Shown here in pieces: positions 1 to 6,570 of a DNA stretch of 7,744 bases (position 1 is its first letter; each line of letters opens with the position of its first letter). Under the pieces are notes generated by a model. The model saw only the letters and a program-made list of their open reading frames with translations, searched no databases and was not told the origin of the DNA. This DNA is from CAYGUI01 sp964353115 (GTDB taxonomy: Bacteria; Pseudomonadota; Gammaproteobacteria; JAGOUU01). The stretch lies in contig CAYGUI010000059.1 in the NCBI GenBank assembly GCA_964353115.1, forward strand, positions 1 through 7,744, in the 5' to 3' direction. The position numbers and the translations under genes are program-made.

Positions 1-703
1 GCTTTATTATTCTTTCATTATCTTTATAGGATATTTCTAAAATACCTTTATCAACACCATCGTATTGCGCGACATAAAACTTCTTATTATTTTTTAATTT
101 TCTCCCCTGGCAAAACTCTGCTAATTCTTTATTATCTGGTGCAAATTTAGCATCATCACCAATAGCAAACCGAAAAGTAATTTTATTATCACGTTTAAAA
201 TAATCATCTTTAGTCATGCCGTATTGGACAGAATTAACTAAGTTAAAAACATTAATTCCATCACCGCGCAAAACTCCTTCATAGGTAAAACCTAATTTTT
301 GTAAGATTTTTCCAGACGCATTATTTCCTTCAACATGAGTTGCAAAAATACGGTTTAATTTTAATTCTTCAAATCCATACTCAACTAATTTGGCACAAAC
401 TTCTGTTGCAAATCCCCTACCCCAATAATCTTCCCCAAGCCATGCTCCCATCTTTCCAATACGATATTCCAAATAAGCGCTATCAAGCTCTAGCTCACAA
501 GCGCCAATAAGCTCATTGGTTTCTTTTAAAATTACCGCAAAAGTATTGGGAGCGTTATCGTTAATCCATTTTTCGGCATCTGATTTGTCGTATGGATAAG
601 GAATATTTTCGGTGGGATATGCTATATCATGCGTAATTAACTCTGCTACGCGCGCAGCATCTTGTATTTTTAATTCACGTAATATTAAGTTTTTTGTTTT
701 CAT
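1..703 (-). CDS. RimJ/RimL-family GNAT N-acetyltransferase, 3' end cut by the window edge
   Basis: Reading from ATG at 703 to the left edge gives 234 codons without a stop, so the C-terminus is outside the window. Residues 1 to about 170 form a typical RimJ/RimL-like GNAT domain: an N-terminal strand 'LILRELKIQDA', an acetyl-CoA binding motif near residues 88-101 (WLGEDYWGRGFATE, the R/QxxGxG/A loop), then N127 and the 'KLGFTYEGVLR' segment (136-146) that closes the fold. Such enzymes move an acetyl group from acetyl-CoA to a protein N-terminus or small amine; the substrate here cannot be told. After the usual end ('YGMTKDDYF', 161-169) the protein continues with 'ITFRFAIGDDA' and 'FYVAQYDGVDKGILEISY', which resemble the first strands of another GNAT domain, so it may be a double-GNAT protein. 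It starts 6 nt after the recJ stop, so the two are probably co-transcribed; an AGG lies about 14 nt before the ATG, which is far for a ribosome binding site. Confidence 0.85.
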   Translation of the reverse strand, partial: MKTKNLILRELKIQDAARVAELITHDIAYPTENIPYPYDKSDAEKWINDNAPNTFAVILKETNELIGACELELDSAYLEYRIGKMGAWLGEDYWGRGFATEVCAKLVEYGFEELKLNRIFATHVEGNNASGKILQKLGFTYEGVLRGDGINVFNLVNSVQYGMTKDDYFKRDNKITFRFAIGDDAKFAPDNKELAEFCQGRKLKNNKKFYVAQYDGVDKGILEISYKDNERIIK

Positions 704-709
704 ATAACA

Positions 710-2542
710 CTAACTAACCTCTATACTATCAATAATAAAAACCAACTCTTCTAAATTATTAAACTCATTAACATTTAATTTATAAACCACTGTAGCAATT
801 TTATCTTTTTGATAATTTTTTATATTTTCAGCGCCATTAAAATACATCGCTTTAATACAAGTTGATTGCGTTAGATCAGTTAGCATAAATTTTAAATGCT
901 TTTCAGCAATGATAACTATATCGCTAATAAAAAAATCGCCATAAAAAAGTGGCTCTGGGAATTTTTGCCCCCATGGGCCGTATCTTTCTAGTAACTTAGC
1001 GAAGTCTAAATTTAGATCATAATGTTGTAATACTCCATCAGTAATAGTTTTATTTTCTAAAATATCTTCTGATACTAAGCTTTCAACCACATTAACAAAT
1101 TCTTGATGAAACTTAGCAAAGTCATCTCGTTTAATACTTAATCCCGCGGCCATTGCATGACCACCAAATTTTGGAAGTAAACCAGGATTATTTCTCGCAA
1201 CTAAGTCTAGAGCATCTTTTATATGTAAGCCTTCTATTGAGCGGCAAGAGCCTTTTATATATTCGTCATTATCATCAGCAAAAATTATTGTTGGGCGGTT
1301 GTATAGCTCTTTAATGCGTGATGCGACGATTCCGATTACCCCTTGATGCCAATTTGGTTTATAGAGGCAAAAGGCGTGGGGTATAAAAACCCCCTGCTCC
1401 TTCGGAGCGTCCCCCTTTACAAAAGGGGGTGATATTCTCCCCTTTTGTAAAGGGGAGATGTCGCCGAAGGCGACAGAGGGGTTTTGTCTTGCTACAGGAG
1501 GAATAAGTTCCTTAATAACCTCTTCAGCTAAAACCAAAGCCTCTTTCTTCATATCATTTTCAATACTACGGCGTTTATTATTAAGATAATTTAATTCACT
1601 AGCAATCTTAGTTGCCGTTAACAAATTATCAGACAATAAGCATTCAATCCCGATTGACATATCTTCAATACGCCCAGCAGCATTAAGGCGCGGTCCAATA
1701 GCAAAGCCTAAATCACCAGCAGTAATTTTTTTAATATCGCGCTTTGCTACTTGAAACAAAGCTTTTATTCCATTACGACATTTATTAGCTTTAATTCTTT
1801 TTATTCCCTGTGAAACTAAAATCCGATTATTATAATCAAGCGGCACTAAATCAGCGACCGTGCCAAGCGCGACCAAATCTAAAAATTGCGCCATATTAAT
1901 ATCCGGGATATCATCGCTAAAATATTCTTTGCTGCGCAAATATGCACGCAAAGATAATAAGACATAAAAAATCACCCCAACACCAGCTAAGTTTTTACTG
2001 GGAAATTTATCATCTGGTTGATTTGGATTAACTATACAAACAGCATCGGGAAGTTTTTCACCTGGCAAATGGTGATCAGTTATTAAAACATCAATATTTA
2101 ATTCATTAGCGCGCTCAACCCCGGCAACGCTCGCAATCCCATTATCAACAGTTATTATTAAATCTGGTGAAAATTTTTCACAAGCTAAGTCAACTATCTC
2201 GGGCGTTAAGCCATAACCATATTCAAAACGATTGGGCACTAAATAATTTATATTAGCCTTTAACTGTTTTAGGGCAGAAACCGCCAAGCTTGTACTCGTT
2301 GCGCCATCGGCATCAAAATCACCGATAATAACTATTTTTTTATTATTTATTAATGCGTTATATAAAATTTCTGATGATTTACCAATGTTAAGCAACTGAT
2401 CATATGGTAAAAGATGGTTTAATTCTTGCTCAAGCTCATGTTTTTTACTAATTCCACGGGTTAGAAAGATTTTTTGAATGACGGGATGCAAATCATTCAG
2501 TTCATGCTTAGTCTCGGGTATTTTTCGTTCTATAATATTCAT
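710..2542 (-). CDS. recJ: Single-stranded-DNA-specific exonuclease RecJ
   Basis: RecJ degrades single-stranded DNA 5' to 3' in the cytoplasm and serves RecF-pathway recombination, mismatch repair and base excision repair. The 610-residue product shows the DHH phosphoesterase motifs: GDFDADG (74-80), TVDNG with D133, TDHH (155-158), then RLNAAGR (285-291), and the DHHA1 motif KFGGHAMAAG (458-467). The C-terminal OB-like domain is present (GPWGQKFPEPLF at 522-533, YKLNVNEF at 587-594). The length exceeds E. coli RecJ (577) mainly because residues about 347-388 have no counterpart between the helical linker and 'KPNWHQGVIGIVASR'. That segment is encoded by a palindromic repeat (see repeat entry) and stays in frame, so the gene looks functional. 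The start is the first ATG in frame with the conserved N-terminus; no Shine-Dalgarno is seen, and only a poor -10 (TATAGC, 2563-2558) precedes it. The gene is divergent from folD with 29 bp between the starts. Confidence 0.96.
   Translation of the reverse strand: MNIIERKIPETKHELNDLHPVIQKIFLTRGISKKHELEQELNHLLPYDQLLNIGKSSEILYNALINNKKIVIIGDFDADGATSTSLAVSALKQLKANINYLVPNRFEYGYGLTPEIVDLACEKFSPDLIITVDNGIASVAGVERANELNIDVLITDHHLPGEKLPDAVCIVNPNQPDDKFPSKNLAGVGVIFYVLLSLRAYLRSKEYFSDDIPDINMAQFLDLVALGTVADLVPLDYNNRILVSQGIKRIKANKCRNGIKALFQVAKRDIKKITAGDLGFAIGPRLNAAGRIEDMSIGIECLLSDNLLTATKIASELNYLNNKRRSIENDMKKEALVLAEEVIKELIPPVARQNPSVAFGDISPLQKGRISPPFVKGDAPKEQGVFIPHAFCLYKPNWHQGVIGIVASRIKELYNRPTIIFADDNDEYIKGSCRSIEGLHIKDALDLVARNNPGLLPKFGGHAMAAGLSIKRDDFAKFHQEFVNVVESLVSEDILENKTITDGVLQHYDLNLDFAKLLERYGPWGQKFPEPLFYGDFFISDIVIIAEKHLKFMLTDLTQSTCIKAMYFNGAENIKNYQKDKIATVVYKLNVNEFNNLEELVFIIDSIEVS
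1386..1485. repeat. 100-bp multi-hairpin palindromic element inserted in frame in recJ
   Basis: The element is bounded by an 8-bp perfect terminal inverted repeat, AAAACCCC (1386-1393) and GGGGTTTT (1478-1485), extended by CTG/CAG across one bulged base. Inside lie four perfect hairpins in a row: 1396-1408 (GCTCC-TTC-GGAGC), 1411-1429 (8-bp stem, ACA loop), 1437-1457 (9-bp stem, TGT loop) and 1461-1473 (TCGCC-GAA-GGCGA). The left half also matches the reverse complement of the right half, so the whole can fold either as a cloverleaf or as one long imperfect hairpin. It is much more GC-rich than its surroundings, as expected of an acquired mobile repeat. No clear target-site duplication was found. 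It encodes roughly residues 353-386 of RecJ without a stop. It resembles in behaviour the palindromic elements of Rickettsia (RPE) that lie inside genes; membership in a named family is not shown. Confidence 0.9.
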
Positions 2543-2565
2543 ATGTTTACGGTAGGTGCTATAAT
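2538..2565 (+). promoter_or_regulatory. Extended -10 promoter of folD, predicted to give a leaderless mRNA
   Basis: A perfect extended -10 box, TGCTATAAT (TG at 2557-2558, TATAAT at 2560-2565), lies directly upstream of folD. A weak -35 (TTCATA, 2538-2543) sits 16 bp before it. With the usual 6-base gap after the -10, the start of transcription falls at about 2572, the A of the folD ATG. The box lies within the 29-bp gap between the divergent recJ and folD starts; the weak -35 overlaps the recJ start codon. Confidence 0.65.
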
Positions 2566-2571
2566 TTAATC

Positions 2572-3420
2572 ATGATAATCGACGGCAAAAAAGTATCTCA
2601 AATTATTTTAGATGATCTAGCTCTTAAAATAAAAGATCTTAAAAATAACAGCTTGGCTACGCCAAAACTTGCCGCTGTTTTGGTTGGCAACAATTCAGCC
2701 TCTCAAGTTTACGTTAAAAATAAAATCATTGCTTGCGAAAAAGTTGGAATTTTATCAGAAGAGCATATATTGCCTGAAAATACTACTGAGCACGGACTTT
2801 TAGATTTAATAAAAAAATTAAATTTAGATCCAACTACAACTGGCATTTTAGTCCAACTTCCACTTCCTCAGCATATCGATAAAAATAAAATTATCGATGC
2901 TATTTTGCCAAGCAAAGATGTTGATGGCTTTCACCCGTATAATTTAGGACGTTTGGCTGCAAAAAATCCTCTAATTCATCCTTGCACCCCAAAAGGAGTG
3001 ATGAAATTAATTGAGCACTATAAAATAGATGTCTGTGGTAAAAATATTGTAATTATTGGTAGCTCGGTCATAGTCGGAACTCCGATGGCACTAGAGCTAA
3101 TGATGGCAAATGCTACTGTTACTATTTGCAATTCAAAAACTTGTGATTTAAATAATGTTACTAAAAATGCCGATATTATTATTTCTGCTGCTGGCGTGCC
3201 AAAATTAATTAAAAAAGATCATATTAAAAAAGACGCCATAATTTTTGATATTGGGATTAATCGCCTTGATGATGGCAAAATAGTTGGAGACGTTGATTTC
3301 GATAATATTAAAGATATTGCCAGTATGATTACCCCAGTTCCTGGTGGCGTAGGCCCAATGACTGTCGCTATGTTAATGGAGAATTGTTATTCTCTTGCCA
3401 TTGCTGCATCCAAGATTTAA
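2572..3420 (+). CDS. folD: Bifunctional methylenetetrahydrofolate dehydrogenase / methenyltetrahydrofolate cyclohydrolase FolD
   Basis: FolD is a cytoplasmic enzyme that oxidises 5,10-methylene-THF to 5,10-methenyl-THF with NAD(P)+ and hydrolyses this to 10-formyl-THF, feeding purine and formyl-methionine synthesis. The 282 residues match the usual family length (E. coli 288). Visible landmarks are SQVYVKNK with Y47 and the catalytic K51, GILVQLPLP (91-99), DVDGFHPYNLGRL (116-128), HPCTPKGVM (136-144), the dinucleotide-binding loop GSSVIVGTP (163-171), and PVPGGVGPMT (255-264). In the nucleotide loop the residue before the proline is T170 where many bacterial homologues have R or K, so the cofactor preference is left open. 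No Shine-Dalgarno precedes the ATG and a strong -10 ends 6 nt before it, which suggests leaderless translation. The last 53 bp overlap, on the opposite strand, the 3' end of the REC-EAL gene. Confidence 0.97.
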   Translation: MIIDGKKVSQIILDDLALKIKDLKNNSLATPKLAAVLVGNNSASQVYVKNKIIACEKVGILSEEHILPENTTEHGLLDLIKKLNLDPTTTGILVQLPLPQHIDKNKIIDAILPSKDVDGFHPYNLGRLAAKNPLIHPCTPKGVMKLIEHYKIDVCGKNIVIIGSSVIVGTPMALELMMANATVTICNSKTCDLNNVTKNADIIISAAGVPKLIKKDHIKKDAIIFDIGINRLDDGKIVGDVDFDNIKDIASMITPVPGGVGPMTVAMLMENCYSLAIAASKI

Positions 3421-4588
3421 CGTCTTCGTATGGCAAAGGGAGGCTCACAAAAAAACCTTGCACAACATCACAGCCAGCTTTCTCAATCAAATCCCAATCT
3501 TGCTGAGTTTCAACCCCTTCTGCTACTGACTCAATTTCCATTTTTTTTGCCAAATCAACGCTTGATTCTAAAATAGCACAAGCTTTTGGAATGTCCCCAA
3601 TATTATGAACAAAAGCGCGATCAATTTTTAGCTCAGAAAAAGGAATTTGCTCCAATTGTTTCATTGAGGAATATCCAGTACCAAAATCATCGATTGAAAA
3701 ACGAAAATTATTTAAACTTAAACGTAAAATAATCTCGAGCGCACTTGCTAAATTCTTTATTAGTTTTGATTCAGTAATTTCAAACATTATATTATTAGGA
3801 GAAATATCAAATTTTTCAGCAAATTCTATAATAAAATTTGGCAAATCTAACTTATCTAAACTATCTGGCGATAAATTAATCGATAAAGTTAGTGGTAATT
3901 TATTTAACTCTAAATTTTTATAATTTTTAAAAGCTTTAATAATTAATTTTCTGGTGATTTTATCTATTAAATTATTTTTTTCTGCTAACTTAATAAAAAC
4001 CTCTGGACCTAAAACTCCATATTTGGGATGATCCCAGCGCGCTAAAGCTTCAAAACCAACAATTTTTTTAGTTTTAACTGACACTTTTGGCTGATAATAT
4101 AAAATTATTTCATCTTTTAATATTGCCCGCTCTAAATCACTTATTTGCGGAGAAAATATATTTTTATTATTTTTAAAAGAAGCTTCTGATTTTAAATTTT
4201 CAGGGCTTTCAAATATTTTTTTTAATTTATTTATATCAATCGGCTTTTCTATTGCGCCTAATATTTTTAAATTATGCTGATTTGCTATTATCTCTGCTGT
4301 TTTAAGTACTCTTAAATCTTCACCACTAAAAAGAATAATTTGTCCTAAAAACTTTCTATCTGCTAAGTGACGCAAAAACTCTATACCATCCATTTGCGGC
4401 ATATTTAAGTCGCATAATATAAAATTAATATTTTTATCGCTATCTAAGATATTTAAGGCATCATGACCTTGTTTAGCAGTATAAATATTATTAATACCTA
4501 AATTATTTAATGTTATTTTTGCTAGATCAAGCATCATTTCATCATCATCGATGATTAATGCCACTAATTTTGTATAGTTAGTAGTCAT
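3368..4588 (-). CDS. REC-EAL response regulator, predicted c-di-GMP phosphodiesterase
   Basis: The 406-residue cytoplasmic protein has an N-terminal receiver domain (about 8-128) and a C-terminal EAL domain (about 152-396). The receiver has the acidic cluster D14-D16, phosphoacceptor D60 (FILCDLNMPQMDG), S88 and K115. The EAL domain keeps the metal and catalytic residues of active phosphodiesterases: EALAR with E180, N238, E270 and E273 (EITES), DDFGTG (300-305), K321 (KIDR), EGVET with E357, and Q377 (QGFF). It should therefore cut c-di-GMP to pGpG, with activity set by phosphorylation of D60. The architecture is that of RocR, PvrR and related regulators. It is divergent from a hybrid kinase-Hpt pair that probably phosphorylates it; the starts are 48 bp apart. 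A TATAAT on the minus strand would start transcription about 2 nt before the ATG. Its 3' end overlaps folD by 53 bp, so no room exists for a conventional terminator between them. Confidence 0.93.
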   Translation of the reverse strand: MTTNYTKLVALIIDDDEMMLDLAKITLNNLGINNIYTAKQGHDALNILDSDKNINFILCDLNMPQMDGIEFLRHLADRKFLGQIILFSGEDLRVLKTAEIIANQHNLKILGAIEKPIDINKLKKIFESPENLKSEASFKNNKNIFSPQISDLERAILKDEIILYYQPKVSVKTKKIVGFEALARWDHPKYGVLGPEVFIKLAEKNNLIDKITRKLIIKAFKNYKNLELNKLPLTLSINLSPDSLDKLDLPNFIIEFAEKFDISPNNIMFEITESKLIKNLASALEIILRLSLNNFRFSIDDFGTGYSSMKQLEQIPFSELKIDRAFVHNIGDIPKACAILESSVDLAKKMEIESVAEGVETQQDWDLIEKAGCDVVQGFFVSLPLPYEDVKSWMQQWQENNNSPLT

Positions 4589-4607
4589 ATACTAATATTA
4601 TAGTATA
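4588..4607. promoter_or_regulatory. Inverted repeat in the divergent REC-EAL / kinase intergenic region, candidate operator
   Basis: TATACTA (4588-4594) and TAGTATA (4601-4607) form a perfect 7-bp inverted repeat around a 6-bp spacer. It covers the -10 boxes proposed for both divergent genes, so a bound protein could control both. The stretch is very AT-rich, so a palindrome of this size can occur by chance. Confidence 0.35.
4597..4602 (-). promoter_or_regulatory. -10 box of the REC-EAL gene
   Basis: A perfect TATAAT on the minus strand ends 8 nt before the ATG, which would place the transcription start about 2 nt upstream of the start codon. No acceptable -35 hexamer is seen at 15 to 18 bp, so an activator may be needed, or the match may be chance in AT-rich DNA. 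Confidence 0.4.
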
Positions 4608-4609
4608 AA
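4604..4609 (+). promoter_or_regulatory. Possible -10 box of the kinase-Hpt operon
   Basis: TATAAA (5 of 6 to consensus) lies 27 nt before the kinase ATG and would give a short leader of about 20 nt. No convincing -35 is present and other AT-rich hexamers nearby (4612-4620) could serve instead. Confidence 0.25.
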
Positions 4610-4636
4610 AATATTAATATCCTTTTTTAACACTGT

Positions 4637-6247
4637 ATGAACATTAAAACTAAGCGTAATTCCCTATTATTACCATCTACCATAATTATTACAGGAGTAA
4701 TTTTGATGGGAATAGTTTGGCAGATATTAACTATACATATAGAAAAAAATTTGTCATTTAGCATAAATAAAGCTATTGAATATATCTCTCAAGATTTATC
4801 TTTGGATAATATTAATATAAACGATTCTAATACCAACTTACTTCCAACATTAATTACAGACTATTGGCAAGTAGAGCTTAGAAAAAATAATAAAATTATC
4901 TATAAATCTAAAAATAATATTAATTATAAGAATCAATCTAGGTGGTCCCAAAAAACAACAGTTAAAGATTCAACCGCTAATTTATTTGATTTAACAGTGT
5001 GGCCATCCGAACAAACTATCGATGATATAAATTTATGGACACCAAATGCAATTTTTATAACTGGATTAATATTTTTTATTCTATTTGGCATAATCGCATA
5101 TTTATCAGAATCTTTTCTTTTAGCTAAAAAAATTGCCGAGAAAGCTAATAGAGCAAAGTCTTTATTTTTATCTAGCATGAGCCATGAGATTCGAACACCT
5201 CTTAACGCAATAGTTGGCTATGCCGAGCTTATTAAAAGCACTCCCAACCTTCCAGATAAAATAATTAATCAAAGCCAAATAATTACTCAATCAAGTAAAC
5301 ATTTATTAGAGTTAATCAGTGACATTTTAGATTTATCTAAAATAGAATCTGGAAAAATGAAGTTTACTTTAGAATCAATTATGTTGAGCGATGTTTTAGA
5401 TGATTGCGTATACATATTAAAAAATACAGCTAAAGCATACAATATTACATTAAATATTGACCCACATGATTTCACAAACATAATTGTTTTAGCTGATTAC
5501 ATTAGACTCAAACAAATAATAATTAATTTAATATCTAATGCTATTAAATATAATAGACCAGGTGGTGAAGTAACCATTGTTACAAAAGATAATCATTTAT
5601 TTGGCGTCAAAGATACTGGATATGGAATTTCCCCAGATAAACAAGAATTATTATTTCAACCATTTGCACGCCTTGGTGCTGAAAATACTAAAATAGAAGG
5701 CGCGGGAATCGGATTAACTATTACAAAAAAATTAGTAGAGCTACAAGATGGTGAGCTACATATAGAAAGCCATGAAAATATGGGCACAACATTTTGGCTA
5801 AAATTTCCACATGGATATAAATCTCAAGTTCAATCACGAATATCAGATCATGAAGAAAAAAATATAGAATTAAATATAGATAAAAAAATACTATTAATAG
5901 AAGATAATCCTGTTAACCAAGAAATAGTAAAACAACAATTTGAATTTTTGGGAATAGGTTTAGATGTAGCAGCAGATGGTGAGGCTGGATTGGAATTATG
6001 GAAAAATAATGATTATGCCTTAATTTTATTAGACTGCAATATTCCCAAATTAGATGGTCATCAAGTAACAAAATTTATCAGAGAAAGTGAAAAAGATAGA
6101 GATAAACATATATCAATAATTGCTTTTACAGCTAATGCATACAAAGAAGATATTAGTGACGCTATAAATGCTGGTATGGATGACTATCTTATAAAACCAG
6201 TTGAAATGGATGAATTAAAATATAAATTAGCAAAATGGGCAAGATAA
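4637..6247 (+). CDS. Membrane hybrid sensor histidine kinase (HisKA-HATPase-REC)
   Basis: The 536-residue protein has a first membrane helix (about 13-33), an extracytoplasmic part of some 100 residues (34-134) with no recognised sensor fold, a second helix (about 135-157), then cytoplasmic signalling domains. HisKA carries the autophosphorylated H183 in MSHEIRTPLN. The ATPase domain shows the N box (N297, N301), G1 box with D326 (VKDTGYGIS), F box (LLFQPFARL, 338-346) and G2 box GAGIGL (355-360). The C-terminal receiver has E422/D423, phosphoacceptor D466 (LLDCNIP), T498 and K520. Phosphate should pass from H183 to D466 and then to the Hpt protein encoded next, whose ATG lies inside the last codons (13-nt overlap). 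The stimulus cannot be predicted. No Shine-Dalgarno precedes the ATG. It is divergent from the REC-EAL gene, the likely final target. Confidence 0.93.
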   Translation: MNIKTKRNSLLLPSTIIITGVILMGIVWQILTIHIEKNLSFSINKAIEYISQDLSLDNININDSNTNLLPTLITDYWQVELRKNNKIIYKSKNNINYKNQSRWSQKTTVKDSTANLFDLTVWPSEQTIDDINLWTPNAIFITGLIFFILFGIIAYLSESFLLAKKIAEKANRAKSLFLSSMSHEIRTPLNAIVGYAELIKSTPNLPDKIINQSQIITQSSKHLLELISDILDLSKIESGKMKFTLESIMLSDVLDDCVYILKNTAKAYNITLNIDPHDFTNIIVLADYIRLKQIIINLISNAIKYNRPGGEVTIVTKDNHLFGVKDTGYGISPDKQELLFQPFARLGAENTKIEGAGIGLTITKKLVELQDGELHIESHENMGTTFWLKFPHGYKSQVQSRISDHEEKNIELNIDKKILLIEDNPVNQEIVKQQFEFLGIGLDVAADGEAGLELWKNNDYALILLDCNIPKLDGHQVTKFIRESEKDRDKHISIIAFTANAYKEDISDAINAGMDDYLIKPVEMDELKYKLAKWAR

Positions 6248-6570
6248 TAAACTTTGATGTTTTAAAAAAATATGTCAGTGATTCTCCTGATGTACAAAAA
6301 CTTATTTTAGGCAAATACGCTAAATCAGCTCAGGATATTTTGCAAGATATTTTAGCTGCACATAAGAATAATGATTTTATTAGCATTGAAAACAATGCGC
6401 ATAAATTAAAATCATCAAGTAAAGCTGTTGGTGCAATCTCCCTTGCAGATTTGGCTATAAATTTAGAAACAGCAGCCAAAGATAACAATAAAGCTGCTGT
6501 TCATAAATTAGTACCAGAATTAAAAATTCTAGTAGATCAGGTTATTATTGAAATTAACCGCCTTTTCTAA
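6235..6570 (+). CDS. Stand-alone histidine phosphotransfer (Hpt) protein
   Basis: This 111-residue soluble, helical protein contains the Hpt signature AHKLKSSSKAVGA with phosphorylatable H56 (residues 55-67), followed by the typical LADLAINLETAAKDN helix. It should take phosphate from receiver D466 of the preceding hybrid kinase and hand it to a response regulator, most simply D60 of the divergent REC-EAL protein. Its ATG overlaps the end of the kinase gene by 13 nt in another frame and has no Shine-Dalgarno, which points to translational coupling and matched production of the two. In many hybrid kinases the Hpt domain is fused; here it is separate, which leaves it free to serve other regulators too. 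Its last 17 bp overlap the 3' end of the convergent membrane/coiled-coil gene. Confidence 0.92.
   Translation: MGKIINFDVLKKYVSDSPDVQKLILGKYAKSAQDILQDILAAHKNNDFISIENNAHKLKSSSKAVGAISLADLAINLETAAKDNNKAAVHKLVPELKILVDQVIIEINRLF

Noticed and set aside
1386..1485. Palindromic element read as an intrinsic terminator or a CRISPR repeat
   Set aside because: The coding frame of recJ runs through it with conserved sequence on both sides, and there is one copy with no spacers; a partial transcription effect remains possible but is not shown.
3395..3436. TTGCCAT ... ATGGCAA inverted repeat as a terminator between folD and the REC-EAL gene
   Set aside because: The 28-nt loop is long, the stem only 7 bp, and no T-run follows on either strand.
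4933..5178. Minus-strand frame of 81 codons inside the kinase gene
   Set aside because: It lies opposite the second membrane helix and HisKA start of a clear kinase and shows no domain of its own.
5287..5481. Minus-strand frame of 64 codons inside the kinase gene
   Set aside because: It lies opposite conserved HisKA and ATPase coding sequence, with no recognisable product or initiation signal.
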